Shown: positions 35,021 through 48,557, numbered from the stretch's first letter. The stretch is 64,000 bases of DNA from Erythrocercus mccallii (GCA_013397435.1 VZRG01000186.1:67157-131156); one strand, 5' to 3'. Notes: a model not told the origin generated them from the letters alone. A program made the numbers and translations.

Positions 35021-38000
35021 TATTGTGTTATTGACTAAGTACACACCACAAAATGCATCTTTTCATTTCTAATTTACTAATTTCTCTCTATCAATTTGAA
35101 GTTTCTCATATGAGAGTTGAAAGAAGTATTAAAATATTTTGATTGTGTACATGGCTATTTCTGTGCCATATTGCATCATCTTTATGGAGTGAGGTTCATG
35201 GATGATAAAAATTCCAGTTCATCTTTGACAGAAGGTTAAAATGTCATATTGATCCCCAAACTGATTGATGTTATGTGGCAAAATAATACTTCTGTTTCTG
35301 GGAGAGGGCATAGAAAGTAAGGTAGAATTAAAATCTAAAAATATATTTTTAAAACAATATTTACTCATTTACAGCCTTTTGAAACAGAAGTTAATTTCCA
35401 AAATACTAAATGTCTACGAGGATGCAGCACAGATTTGTAACTTATTTTTGCATGCCTAACATGTGAAAGGAACATTCTCAGCAAAGAAGGAATTCCTGCT
35501 ATGTTCCCAAATGCAATGAAGGTCTGTCCTGCATAAATCACTTTTCTCCTTTTGGGTTATAATTCTACAAAATATGTCAAATTTCATCTGACTGTTTATA
35601 CACTGAAAAAGAAAATGGACCAGTGCATATGTTTGTCCTCTTTCAGACCAGGGGACTCGGCTCTTTATTAGCAGTGTTCATCAATGCCAGCATTTCTGAA
35701 TTAATGAATTCTACCTATTCCAGATAAATGGGAATCTGTTATTAGTTTCTCAGATTCCCATAAAAGGAAATATCTAAATTATTTAATTATGCAACAAAGA
35801 ACACCTATTTTCAATATTGTCAAAAAGTAGAATTCCATATTAAAATGACCTTAGGAATATACTCCCCAACAATGTAGATTGGTAAGGTTCATAAAGATAA
35901 AGACAGGAAAATTAAGAAAAGGTCTGAAAACTCAGTTGCTAATTTACATAGAAATCATAGATTAAAAGACAATATGGACTTTAAAAGTCTTGACTGTTCA
36001 TGCATTTTCCTGAATAAACTATTGATTAAGGCCTTTAAGACATGTGATTCACTAAAATGCTCAGCTTTGTTCTTTAACTATTTTCCACACAAAACCAATT
36101 TGGAAACATTTAGTTGAGTAAAATTTATATTAACATATATTACTAGCCTCATCTTGAAGTTAAAAAAATTGTCATCCCACTTTAGACTGCTGGAATTGTC
36201 TCATTCAGAGAAACATATCCTGGTGATGTATATGTAAGCTGTTGTTTGGAAATCCAGGCAGCAAAGCATGAGCTGACTACAGAACGGAGACATTAGAACA
36301 ATTAAGAATCACAAGAGAAGGATGGAGTTGTTTGTTTTTCTTTTACAAGTTTGTTTGTTTCTTATTTTCTTACATATTTTTTGTCCTTCTCGTTCTCTAA
36401 ATAGATGCCTGCAGATGTTGACTTATGGCCTCTGCTATTGTCTACAAGGTAGAATATATGTTTGGAATATTGGTAGTAGATGGTGGTGGAATAGAGTAAT
36501 GAAAAATAGAAGAGCAAAGGTTAATTAACCTACTTTTGGTATTAAGACAGAGTTTTTTGTTGGAGGGAGAATAGAAGGAAGAAGTAGGAATGGAGGGGAG
36601 CTTGCCTATGGAAGGACTGAGGCTGTGCTCACATGCAAATGAAATGTAGTGTTACTGGGGTGGTAACAGCAGAGATAGAATGAGATAACAAGTGTTTTTA
36701 GATCAAAGTACCTTTAAACCAAGCTTAGGAGTCTGATCTGTTCAATCAAAATGATCGCTACTTTTTATAGGAGAACCGTGTTGCCCTTTCTCCCTTTAAT
36801 TCTGAAAAGCTTCTGTTGGGATTTGTTAGGGTCATTTTCAGTTCTGCTCTTAGGACCATTTTTTCTATACCCAATTAGAAGCAGTGAAACTACTTTTAAG
36901 TGAATCACAGTGACTTAAAATTGAGCAGAATAGTTCTTCCATGAATTCAACAGTGGCAGACTAGCTATGTTTTTCAGGATTTTTTGAAACTAACTTTGAA
37001 AGCATCTGTGCTTATTTTCATATATATATTCTGGGTTTTGGTAGCGTCTCTCTTACTAGCTATTATATCATACATTTATTGTCAGGAGTCTCTGCAGCTA
37101 AGATCTCTGACGAAGAACGGCAGGGATTTCTCTCATGTTCATATGTTTTAGAAGTATAATTACATGAAGCAGAATTCAGCTTTAAATTAAGAACTCCGGA
37201 ATTGCCTTTGTTATGTTTTTACTGTCATATATATTCCACAGAATCATGCCTAGTATACATGTTACTGAAACCTCAGTAGCAGTCGTTGCAGAATTGGAGG
37301 TACATGGTGAAAAACAATTGTTGTTAAAAGATGTTGTAACACTGGTTGCAAGCAGAAATTGTTCATAAATTATTTCAGTAGTGAAAAAAACTTGTATTGG
37401 AGATACAGAAGTTTTCTTTAAACTAATGCATATTCATGAGAAATGTGTTTTGCATGTGAGTTTGTTTATAAACATTGGAGGGTCTTTCAATATTGATCTC
37501 TTGAGGTTGTAGCTGTTGGCCATTCCTATTTATTAATCTCATCCTGTCTGAGAAAGAAATGGAAGGAAACTTACTGTTGACTGTAATACAAGTCAAAGTC
37601 ATGCTCCTGAAATTAATCTGGTTGTGATATGGAAATTCCTACTCATAACAGCTTTCCCTCTGTAATGGATCAAGCATGAAACAGTGATAAATAGTACATG
37701 TCATTAGCATGCTTTCACTGATAGGGAGAGTGTGAAGAAGCACCATGGATCCTATGGGGTTGAGACACTGCTGTCCTAGTAGCAGCAGCTTTTGCTGGGC
37801 GCCCAGCCACTCTCTGCTGAGGAGATGGGGAGCAGTGGGTATGCAGGGATATAGCTCAGAAAATGGAGCACACTGAGGGAAGAACCCTCAGTCAGGCTGT
37901 AGAAAGGTTTGACAAGTTGGGAAAATCTTCAGTGTGCTACTATTGGAGGACTCGTGCTTTGCTTACACAGGAACACATACCTCTGCATATCTTCCAAAGC

Positions 38001-39035
38001 TATTAACTCTTTCCTGGAGTTCAAATTCTCTCCAAAATCAGGTTTGGGGGTGGGAGGTGTTTGGGGTTTTTTTTTGGTTGGATTTTTTGGTTTGTTTTTT
38101 TGCTTGGTTTTGTTTGTTTTTGTATGTTTTTTTGTTTTGTTTTTCTTTTTTTCTCATTTGTTTATTTTGGTGCAAAGTATAAGATCAGTAAGATATCATG
38201 GTGCTCTTACCTTCCCATTACATGCATCCATTTCTCTACAAATTCTATTATCCTGGATTCATGGTTTTTTCCTAAAAATTGACTGTCTAGATTTGTTTAG
38301 TATAATCTCTCTTCTTATTGTCTACGTAAAAAGAACCTAAAGATCTTCTTGATTGAATACATAACTGGATTACGTAAGGGTCTCTATGTAGATGGCATTT
38401 ATCCAAACATTGTAATGCTGAAGTCTATAAACCTGACAGTAACACAGCTTGACCGTGTCCTTCATATAAGCAATGTCAATTACTTCCACCTGTGACAGCA
38501 GCTTTGTTAGTTCAGATGTATTCACTTATGATTCTTTGAAAATATCAGAGAAAAAAATGTGTGCCTTTTTGACATAAAAAGAAAGCCAATGACAAAAAAC
38601 CTACCCCACCTTTTTCTTCCAAAAGTACAGAAAAGGAAAACATGTAATCCTTATATAAATACTTTATATTCTGAAGAAAGGAGGCTAATGAAGTTAAAAG
38701 CATGAGCAGCTGCTCCTTTTTTTTTCCTTAGGTAACAAACTGAAATCTTTTACACTCAACTTTTTATGAAATAATAATTATTTCCTTCATCCAAAAAAAA
38801 GCCCTTCCCAAACTCCCCTTTTAGGTCTGACTTGTTTATAAATATAATTCCCTGCTAACCCTGAAAGTGCATAGGATCTCTTAATATACCATAAGAATTT
38901 TTGCTAATTTCCTTGATTTTATTAAGTATCTCTGTCTGCATTAATGAGATAATTCTCATTATAGATAGATCCTGTCTGTGATATGGTGAGTTGAAATGAA
39001 GAGTTACAGTGTATTTACACAAGGATGGTAGACAC
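35021..39035. other. Unique DNA, no gene seen; T/G-rich patch at its right
   Basis: No exon, RNA gene or interspersed repeat is recognised. An octamer-like ATGCAAAT lies at 36633-36640. Around 37081-37160 an acceptor-like TCTCTGCAG is followed by a short open stretch, but no donor follows it. The 143-codon open frame at 37909-38340 runs through the T/G-rich patch and is dominated by F, L and V, so I do not call it. Confidence 0.45.
38044..38160. repeat. T/G-rich low-complexity tract
   Basis: Long T runs are interspersed with GG and G, in GGTTTTT, TTTGTTTT and similar words. It is strand-asymmetric low-complexity DNA that keeps several plus-strand frames open. Confidence 0.85.
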
Positions 39036-39645
39036 TCAGAATCATCACAGAATAACTTGGAAGGGAACTTAAAGATCATATCTAGTTCCAACCCTCCAGC
39101 CATGAACAGGGATGCCATCAACAATATCAGCTTGATCAAAGTCCCATCCAACCTGGTCTTGAACTGTTCCAGAGGTGGGGCATCCGCAGCTCTTCTGGGC
39201 ACCCTGTTGAAGTGCCTTTGAGTAAAGAATTCCTAATCTAATGTAATGTAATCTAAAGTCTCTCCTCTCTTAGTTTAAAAATATTCCCCCTTGTCCTATC
39301 ATTGTCCATGTGAAAAGTCCCTCTATTTTATAATCCCCCTTTCAGTATTGCAGTGAGGTCTCCCTGGAGCATTCTCCCCTCCATGCTGAACAAGCCCTGT
39401 TCTTTCAGCCTGTTCATAGGAGAGGTGCTCCAGCCCTTTGATCATCTTCAGGACCACCTCTGGACCTACTCTAACAGACTCATATCTTTCTTCTGCTGGG
39501 ACCCCAGATCTGGATAGAGTGCTCCAGGTGTGGTCTCATGAAGGCTGAGTAGAGGGGGATAATCACTTCCATTGACCTCCTGGCATACTGCTTTTGATGC
39601 AGCCCTGGATTCACTTGGGCTTCTGGGCTGCAAGTGCACATTGGC
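39036..39645 (-). mobile_element. CR1 LINE, 3' UTR plus end of ORF2
   Basis: The reversed 3' end is at the left (AATCATCACAGAATAACTTG, GAAGGGAACTTAAAGATCAT, CTAGTTCCAACCCTCC). It is followed by GGGCACCCTGTTGAAGTGCC, CCCCCTTGTCCTATCA, CTCCAGCCCTTTGATCATCT and the ORF2 remnant ending near GGGCTGCAAGTGCACATTGG. Open frames at 39009-39221 and 39466-39771 cross its edges and are shadows. The 3' motif differs from the copies at 25.4 kb and 43 kb, so it belongs to another subfamily. Confidence 0.92.
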
Positions 39646-40351
39646 ATTTAATGTCCAGAAACTCAAATGGTATAATGTGTATCTTAAGGAATAGATAAAA
39701 GAATACTTAAGAATCACTTCAGCATAAATGTAAGAGGAATATCTGGCAGTGAAACTTGTCCTGAAGGTCACCTAATATCACAGTTTTGTTTATCATATTT
39801 TTTAATTTCATCTGTCAATTTAATAGCTTCTGCAATATGTGAAGCCAAAAGCCTACATGGGCAAGTCTCCTAAACATACTTCTTATTTGGGAAGATTGAG
39901 ACTTTCTTACACATTGTCTACAATTCTTGATGTAAATGTGCAGAAGAGGAGAAAAGCACCACCATCTTTTCAATTAATTCCATTGGAACGAAGTTTTAGT
40001 GTAATTCTGGTAGAAATAATGCACAGAAAGACCTGGAATCTCTGCTGACTTCTGATGATCATAGCTAGTGTCAGTCTTTACATCAAAAATTAGTATGAAA
40101 TCAGTAAGAAGACAAATGTGGTTAAATTGGTTCAGAAATGTGTAACAGCACACACTGAAAACACTACCTTAAAAAAACCCCAAAAACTAAGAGAAGAAAG
40201 GTATACAGAATCCCTATCCTCTCTTGAGAAATACATATGATTTTTTTGCTGCATTTTAAATACTGTCATTCTATCAAGATTCTAGAAATCAAAACCTGGA
40301 ATTTTTCATTTTTTTTTCCATGAAAAGATTATTTATTCATTTTTAGAGACC
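39646..40351. other. Unique spacer between two CR1 copies
   Basis: About 700 bp without a recognised element. A 69-codon open frame (39839-40048) has no domain signature. Confidence 0.5.
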
Positions 40352-41003
40352 CATCATAGAACCATAGAGTCACAGAGTACCAGGTTGGAAAGAACCTCAA
40401 GAATCATCTGGTACAATCTTTCTTGGCAATAGCACAGTGTAGACAAGATGGTCCAACACCCTGCCCAGATGAATCTTAAAAGTGTCCCACACTAGGGATC
40501 CACCACCTCCCTGGGGAGATTATTCCATTGGTTGATTGATCCCATTGTGAAAAATTATACTCATGGGTCCAGTTGAAATCTTACCCCTCACCTTTTCCAT
40601 GTGAGTCCTTATAAAAAGGGAGTCTCCATCTTCTTTGTAGCCATCCTTTAAGTACTGGAGCACAGTGACAAGGTCTTCCCTTCTCTAGGCTGAACAAGCC
40701 CAGTCCTCTCAGTCCTTCCTCACATGGCAACTTCCCAGTCATTGATCATCTCTGTGGCTCTTCTTCGGATCCTCTCCAGCCTGTGCATGTCTTGATATAG
40801 TGGGAGCAAAACTGAACACTGTTCCAGGTGACAAGCCCTGAGCAGAGTGGGACAATGACTTGTCAATTTTGCTGATCATGCTGTTGTAGATGAGCCCAGC
40901 ACCTGCTGGCTTTCTTTGCAGCACACAGCTCACTCACACTGAGCTTCCTTCCCACCAGGACCCCCAGGTCCCTTTCTACAGAGCTGCTTTTCAGTGCTGT
41001 TTG
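40352..41003 (-). mobile_element. CR1 LINE, 3' UTR plus end of ORF2 (longest simple CR1 copy here)
   Basis: The left edge is the reversed terminal repeat (CATCATAGAACCATAGAGTC), then CAGGTTGGAAAGAACCTCAA, the ATCCACCACCTCCCTGGGG block, CTAGGCTGAACAAGCCCAG, GCTCTTCTTCGGATCCTCTC, and finally ACCCCCAGGTCCCTTTCTAC and GAGCTGCTTTTCAGTGCTG near the right edge. It reaches further into the ORF2 remnant than its neighbours, about 650 bp. No intact frame survives. Confidence 0.93.
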
Positions 41004-41726
41004 ATTCAGAAAAGGTACAAAACAGAAGCAAAGAACCTAATTTTATGGAGCATATGATGTTTCTACTCATGTACAAAGAAAGATACTATAAAAAGACACA
41101 TCCATCCATGACTTAAAAGTTGAAGATTTTCTGAGATAACTGTTCACAAACTGCAGATCTAGAATAAAAACTGCATATAAATAGGGATTCAATATTTACA
41201 GATCCACATTTTACCCTGGAATTTAATATAGGATTTTTCTGACTCACCAAGAATATTGCTTTATGATAACTTATGAATAATAGTGAATTATACAGATAAA
41301 TCAAGGTCACCTGAAAGATATTTAATATATTAGTCATAAGATCTATGGTGGAGCTCATTAAATGCATTTATGAACCATGTTGGGTATGTTCTCTTCACAA
41401 TGGTTCCTTGAAGAATTTTTTCCGTGCTGATGAAAAAATGCACGGTATTTGCTAATTACAATATTTTCCCCATTTTTGTTCTATTCTTAGTCTTTATGGT
41501 TATGGATATTATATATAAATTCACTAAAATAACTAAGGAAGCAAAAATAATTGAAAAATTAAATCCTAGGACTTCTATAATAAATAAATCTATTGGCTTT
41601 TATATTGTCTAGGGTGAAAAATATAACTCTCTCGTCTCTTTTGTTTTAGTATTCTAGATCAGGGATGATGTAAGTGATAGTTCATTGTATAAAAAGCAAT
41701 GCAAAATAAAGTATTGTAAATTAGCT

Positions 41727-41799
41727 ATACAGTAATACAGTAATACAGTATTATTATATACAGTAATACAGTATTATTACAGTAGTATACAGTAATATA
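41727..41799. repeat. Degenerate (TACAGTAA)n tandem repeat
   Basis: Units of TACAGTAA alternate with TACAGTATTATTA variants, giving a higher-order pattern that occurs roughly twice. Confidence 0.85.
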
Positions 41800-42122
41800 C
41801 CACTATTGCAATGCATTGATGCCAAGGAATTTATGCATCTGCAGGTTATTAAGTGTGGCAGAGGAGTTCTGAAAGGAGTGACAGATTTTGGATACCAAAC
41901 CGTGTTCTTCTATTTAAATGTTTTCATACATTTTGATTGTTATTCAGTATCCATGTAATCCTAAACATTCCCTAATCAAAAAACCCAAACCTAATCAAAC
42001 TTCTCCATTCTTAGGGGGTTGCTCCAAGATGAGACTCCAATTTCCTGTGGCTGCAGTGAGATTCTTTGTGTCTTGCTTGAATTTCTGTAATGTGCAGTGG
42101 GTGAGCAGTAGTCCTTTTATGT

Positions 42123-42149
42123 AAAAAAAAAAAAAAAAAAAAAAAAAAA
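42123..42149 (+). repeat. Poly(A) tract, 27 uninterrupted bases
   Basis: Twenty-seven consecutive As. A run this long and pure is often a young retroposon tail, but the 200 bp upstream show no recognised mRNA or SINE body, no AATAAA close by, and no flanking duplication. A plain homopolymer is equally possible. Confidence 0.95.
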
Positions 42150-42779
42150 GGTATTTCAGAGGAGATGGTAGCTGAGGAATGAAAAATCTGAATTTTAATC
42201 CTGTTAAGTTGAAGCAAGAATAGGACCAGGCCTCCCACATAGTCTGAGTGTTGTAACCAATAGGCTATTATGCAAATACCCAACGGCACTGAGATATGAA
42301 GTGACTGTGTTACTGTGCTTTGTGCTGAGTTCAGTGCTATCAGTGTGTGGGAGACAAGTTCAAAGTAGACAAGTTGGGTCCAGCTGTGTTGTTTTGTTTG
42401 TAAATCACCCAAAACCTTAGCTGTTCAGATACTGTCTTCAGCGAAGGGGTCTGTTCTTCTCAGAGTGTACACTAATGCACCTTTTGGTGTCAGGGGAAAA
42501 GATGAAAATCTAAGCGCTCTACAAACCCATAGGCATTATAGTCAGGGATTTTTTTGAATGTTTTAAATTGAGTTGCCTGGATTTTATATTGACATTCATC
42601 AGTCCTTTTCTGGGCTGCAGTAGTTCATTACAGTTTAATAAAAGTTCTCCTTAAAGAAAACTCCTTATATCTACATATAAAGTTGATTTTTTTTGCTGAT
42701 TATATTGCTGCAGACAATTTATTTGAAAGAATGGTTGTGGCAGTGAGACTGAAAACTCTTGCTCACTCTGAGGGTGGCC

Positions 42780-42800
42780 AAGGAAGGAAGGAAGGAAGGA
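42780..42800. repeat. (AAGG)n microsatellite
   Basis: Five AAGG units without interruption. Confidence 0.92.
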
Positions 42801-42985
42801 TTTTTCTGTGGAATACTCTTCTCCTCAAAACAATTTGAAACCTCAATTTTTTTGTTTCACAGCCATTTCCAGGTTTGTCACTCCCCTTGTTCCTTCCTCC
42901 CCCTCCAAAGGTTCCTGAGGGGTCTTTTGGGTTACTAATGATCCCAACTAGGGGAAAGAGTAAAGTAGTGATGGCTCTGGTTAAT

Positions 42986-43550
42986 TAGAATCATAGTTTA
43001 GATTGGAAAAATCTTCTGAGATCAAGTCCAGCCTTTAACCCAGCACTGCCAAGTCTACCGCTAAACTATGCTGCTTAGTTTCACAGCCAAGCATCTTCTA
43101 AATACCTCCAGGGATGGTGATTCCATCACTTCCCTGGGCAGTCTGTTCAAGTCCTTGACAGCCCCCTTTCAGGGAAGAAATTTTATTTACTATCCAATTC
43201 AAACCTCCCCTGGCACAATTTGAGGCCATTTCTGCTTGTCCTGTAAATTGTTCACCTAGAAAAAGAGACTGATCCCCACATAGCTACAGCCTCCTTTCAG
43301 GTAGCTGTAGAGAGGGATAAGGTTCTCCCTAAATCTCCTTTTCTCCAGGCTAAGCAACCTCAGCTCTCTCAGCTGCTCCTCATTGGGTTTGTGTTACAAA
43401 CCCTTCACCAGCCTTGTTGCCTTTCTCTGGAATCCCTCCAGCATGAGTTCTTTCCTAGTGAGAGGTCCAGAACTGCACACAGGATTTGAGGTGCAGCCTC
43501 AGAAGTGCCAGGTTTGGAGGGGTGATCACTGACCTCGTCTTGCTGGGGTT
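42986..43550 (-). mobile_element. CR1 LINE, 3' UTR plus end of ORF2
   Basis: Reversed 3' end at the left (TAGAATCATAGTTTAGATTG), then AAGTCCAGCCTTTAACCCAG, CTAAATACCTCCAGGGATGG, TGATTCCATCACTTCCCTGG, CTCCTTTTCTCCAGGCTAAG and CAGCACTCTC-type words that lead to the ORF2 end near 43550. It resembles the reversed segment of the mosaic locus at 8063-8413 in its GTAGCTGTAGAGAGGGATAAG block. It is 5'-truncated and non-coding. Confidence 0.92.
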
Positions 43551-46500
43551 CTTCCATTAAGTTCCTCAACTAAGTCTTGATAAATGCATATAACTTGTTT
43601 TGGCTAAATCAGTTTAACTAATTAAGTCAATTTAAAGTAACAGAAAAGGTGACAAAATGAAGACTAACCTGGATTTGCCACAGTGGGTACACTTGCATGA
43701 GCTGCCAAGTGAGCTACTGCTTTAATTACCTTGTTTCCAGTGCTTTTTTTAGTTAGCCTTAGTAATTAGGCTAGTGAGCATTGGCTTTTAAGAGCATGCT
43801 TTTTTCTTTTATTTTCTTTTTTTTCCCACCCTCAGTAGGTCCTGGGAGCCAGCAAAAGCAGAGTTACATAAAGGATAGTATATTTGTGTATTTTTAACTG
43901 GTAAGCCTTAGTATTGTGGAACATGTCATGCACAGAATTTTTACTGCAGTTTGTGGTAATTAGGTTATTACTTTCATTGATAAACTGAAACAACCTGTAG
44001 GAGAGAAACCATCAGAACCCTATTGACTGTTTTGTTGATTTGTTTTCAAAAGGACATGTTTTCCATGGATAGCTAATACACATTACACAGCTTCCACTGG
44101 ATCAAAATGTATTTACTTCACTATTCTCCAACTGGAACAGGAGTAGAGCAGGAAGCAATTGAAAAAGCATGAACAGGGCATGCAAATTATTTCTTAATAT
44201 AACTTTTAGGAAAAGGAAGTTAAAAGCATCCAAAAATTAGTGTTTTCTTGGGAAGGCACTGCCAGGAAGAATAAATTTCCTCATATAGTTAAAAGCCTGG
44301 AGGTTATGCACAAGCCTTTGCAATGGATGTTAACACCCAGTCATTAAATGAAGAAATATATATTCTGCATCTCTTAGGTCCATTATTAATGGAAATAATT
44401 TGAACAAAATTCAGTCCTATTTGTTATATATATATATATATATATATAGTGGTTTGGTAATAGAGGAAATGGTGCAGGGCTTAACAAAAATTCTTAGGTT
44501 TTAGTGCATGGGATTTCATATGGACTGGAAGGCATTTTATTAATTGTAAAAAACCCAAACCAAAGACAAAAAAAAGGACTTGACAAGCAGATGAAAATTG
44601 TACACATGTATATGTATATCTCCGTGTTACGGATTTATGCAGAGACATGATTTCATCTCACATGGTCTAACAGTAGGTGAGTCATAAGCATCTGCAAAGC
44701 ATTATTTTAAAGGTATGTTGAAGTAGATCTTTCAGGGTGATTGGATTGGACAAAAGTGTTACAAACACCCCCTCTCCATTATTATGCTAATAAGATTAAT
44801 AAAACACTATGACCCAATTTTAACTTCTATTAGTTATTTCAGTGTTTCAAGACCTTTAAATCTTCCTCAGGAAAAAAACTGTAAATTGATACTTAAGAGT
44901 AGTTTTTTTCAGTTTAGTAGTATTGTTCTGGAAATTCAGTTATCAGTATTTAACTCTATATCAGTATTTGTTCTGACATAGATAAAGGACTTCTGTAATA
45001 GTCATACTCTGCAAACAAAGTACTTAAGTATAGGTTGACAGCAGAAGCATGAGGTGAAAGATCAGATGTGAATACAGAGTTAGGCATAATATAATATGCT
45101 GTTATAGATTGCTCTGAGCACTGATCCCTTTCGTGTGATAAATTACAAGGTGTAGGAAAATAATCTTTTTCATCTTTTGAAAAAAAGAAGTGAATATTGT
45201 CAACACAGGTTCTGCAGCAGCATTGTATTCAAGCCTATAATAATGCTGACTTGGTCCCAGTTTATAGCATAATCCACAGCATGCTATGCTTTTATTCATC
45301 CCCATAGTGAGTTGAAGGCAGGCTATACACTTCTCTGTTAAACAAATACACCAGCTTTCATTTAATAATGGCTCTAAATGACTGCTAAGTAGAACTACTA
45401 TAATGCTATTAATATACTTCTAGTTAGTATTATGTTTTGACAGAACAAAATAAGGAAATCTTAAGACTATGAAATGAATTCAATTTAACAACTTTTTATC
45501 TTAAGAACAAAGTAAAAATAGATTACTCTGATAATTAGGCAACTGTAATATGCCTTAATATGAAAAGTTTTGGCACAATATTTCAGTGAACTGAAATTTA
45601 ATACATGGGAGAATTGCATAATAGCGGTAAACAGACTATAGACTAAGTCTAGACAGGCAAGTCTTGTTTTATCTTCTCCCATTAACTGTGCCGTAAGAAC
45701 AAGAGAGTTCAGCATATAATTGCACTATTGATTTAAATGCTTAAAGTTGTGCAATCAATACTATATAAAGCCATTATGGAAAGAGGTTGTCATCACATAT
45801 AAGAGCTTGGGAGCCTTTTTTTTGTTTTTGTAGATAGTGTTGATTGTGCTGCTAAAAGAATTTGTAAATACACCCTGGCAGGTGATTTGAAGCATTGATT
45901 TGATTAAAATAGTATTTGTTCTCTTTATTCAGAATTAAAGATTTAATTTAGGTTACAGTGGTGCAAAATTAGTATTTTTGCATATATATATAGGGACAAG
46001 CATACTTGAGGAGCATTGAAACTGGCCCTACCTCGGTGAGAAATGCTTGAGAACCCATGGTTCCGAACTGATGAAAAGATATGGGTACTCTCATGAAGTA
46101 TAGCAGTTTCTTTATCTGAGTTTTGGTGTGCAAATACTTTTTAGTGATGCTTGAATGCTGGCAACTTGGTTAAATTCTGTCTTCTATATCTGCGATCAGG
46201 AATTCATTTTAAATATTAAATTCTTTAAAGATTTTATCACTTTTTAATTTGCATGTATTTTTTCTCATTTTTGAAAGACTTATGCACCTATGTTGGTGCA
46301 GGATTTACATGCTGACTGGGATGTAAATGTAAGGGCATATCTTCTGTGTTAAAACTTTGTCTGTAAATGAAAAACAATGCCTCATTTTTAGGAAGGTCAC
46401 ACTTTCTTTCTTTCTTTTTTTTTTTAATGACCTGAAACTACTCCAACTTATTTTGCTGTGCCATTCTTCAAACTGCCATGTCCATTTTCTTCTGACCTCT

Positions 46501-48557
46501 TAAAGATTTATTTATATATGTATTTTGGAAAAGCTTCAGAAAGTAACTTTGGATTAAAGTAGTACTTTCCATTTCATATAGATACTGAATTCAGTTGCCA
46601 GAGGAGGATTTTGGACTCAGTGATGTATTATAAATGCATAGGATGAAACTGATACATGTGAGCTTGAGAATTGCAGTGAGTGAAATGAGTTTATGCCACC
46701 GACAGACTAAATATGGAAATACAGATTTACCAGTGTGAGATGGTTATTTTACAAAACAATTACCCCTAACCTGTCAATCCTTTTCTTGAAGGAAGCTTAC
46801 TGAGTGTATTTCAAAATCTGGGGCCCTAAAATTCACAGCTGCTGGACACCAAAGTCCACACTTTCAGTACTCAGGTTTGTTTTGTGTCTTATTTTAATTT
46901 TGCCTCTGTTTTCAGTCTCTCATGCCTGCTCACTAGAGTGGTTAATAATTTTAACAGTTTTCAATATGCTTCATACATAATGACTCTTTTGCACTCAGTT
47001 TTCTAAATAATTATTATAACTTTTAAACTGAAAAGGAGAATTCAATTTATGCTCAATATTTTTGTCTTAGTGCAAGCCACAATGTAGCATCCTCTGCTTC
47101 TTCTCCTGTGCTTCATCATAAGGCAATGGGTTGAATTTCCTTATCTCTGTGACCTGATGGGAAATTGTCTGAAAAATGTTACTAGCTTTTCCTTGGATGG
47201 ACAAGGCAATGTTATCTCTAGAAACAGTGTGAAGAAAGTGGTTGAGGAAAGAGAGCAGAAGGAAAGCAGGCCAGCCATTTTAGCAGGAGTCTCTCCTTGA
47301 ACTAGGTTAAACATAACAATGCATCTGGAAGAAAAAACATTTTCCAACCTCTATTTAGCTTGGAGGTTTTTTTCTATTTGTTAAATTAAAATTCTGACCC
47401 ATTTATAAATACCTATAGCCCAAAAATTGGACTGCACTTTTCAGCTGTAAATGAACATCATAAAATAATGCTACATTTTCCTACGAAAATTACTTTTCTT
47501 ACATTAGTAATCCATTAACTTGTGAGATTTTATACATATTTGCATTTGGGTCTGAGAATGGATTTAAAACAGTTGTAGTTATGTCATAAGAGAACAATTA
47601 TGAATATAAAGAGAGGAAGACAGCAACATTTTAGGGGACAAATATTATATATGTGATATAGCAACACACTCAAAGTGTTTTTTTTAGTACTCATTTCCAT
47701 CAAATTTTGGACCTTTCCCTTGATATTGATAAAGATTATAGACTTTATTTAATCTTGAATCTCCCATTCAAATGAGTAGTTTTGCTGATGAGAAAAGATC
47801 TGCTCAGTAAGCAAGAGCTGATAATAAAGACTGTAGAGTTTGTAGTAACCTCAATAAAAATCTTGCAGTCTTCCAGAGAAAGTATTAGGCTAGATACCAG
47901 TGTCTCCAGTATTTGTGCTCAGAGATAAGAAAAATATTTTATGACTCAACACATAAGTGACTGTAGGTAATTTGACCTTGTGCTTTGGTCTGAAACCAGC
48001 ATATTTCATGACTAGAAAAGTATTTTCTGAAAGAAGGAAATATGCATCTAATCAGACATATAGGAAATATAAGATTTCTCTACATGTAAGAAACTTTAAA
48101 AACATGCCAACTAATCAATGTGAGAGCCCAGGGATCTGCCTATCTTTCTGTTTGGAGCTTCTGGGACTAATTCAGGGCTTTGAATTCCCCCTTCCTAGAT
48201 GGCTCCAGATCCAGAAGTTCAGGTTTTTTAGGGTTTTTTGGTTCCTTTTGGTTTTCCAGTTTGATAGTTTCTCATTATCAAGTCATGGCTTCAAAGTTTT
48301 AAGGTATTTATAGTAAGTCTAATATGCTGTAGACACAATGTTTTTTATTTAGGACAGTGACAAAGAAGTACCTGATTTATGTAAAAGGAACCAGCCCTTT
48401 CTGGAAAGGGTCCTATTGCAAGCAGAAAACACCTGAATAACCTGCCCTGCTCAAAGGTGAGGGAACTGTAGGTTCTTGTCACCAGTTGTGCAAACTAATC
48501 TCTAGAGAGTGCAATATATGATCCCATTCAAATGATCCTATGCAAGCATCAGGGACA
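43551..48557. other. Unique AT-rich DNA, no gene seen
   Basis: No exon, RNA gene or interspersed repeat is recognised over 5 kb. A (TA)n run lies at 44425-44448. The 118-codon frame at 47957-48313 has no recognised domain, and its end is a T/G-rich low-complexity run. I do not call it. Confidence 0.5.
44425..44448. repeat. (TA)n microsatellite, about 12 units
   Basis: An uninterrupted TA run. Confidence 0.93.

Larger units (their letters stand above)
41004..42985. other. Unique DNA with simple repeats, no gene seen
   Basis: Contains the TACAGTAA-type tandem (41727-41799), the 27-A tract (42123-42149) and a GGAA run (42780-42800), each listed separately. The minus-strand frames of 81 and 133 codons at 41995-42412 pass through the poly(A) tract as F runs and are not credible genes. 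Confidence 0.5.

Noticed and set aside
36633..36640. ATGCAAAT octamer, with similar octamers near 11458, 44183 and 55373
   Set aside because: This 8-mer is expected several times by chance in 64 kb of AT-rich DNA; there is no added context.
37081..37160. Acceptor-like TCTCTGCAG followed by an open stretch reading AAKISDEERQGF
   Set aside because: No splice donor follows, the frame closes quickly and no homologue is recognised.
37909..38340. 143-codon open frame
   Set aside because: It is driven by a T/G-rich low-complexity tract and is nearly all F, L, V and W in that part.
42011..42412. 133-codon minus-strand frame
   Set aside because: It crosses the 27-A tract as a phenylalanine run and has no recognised domain.
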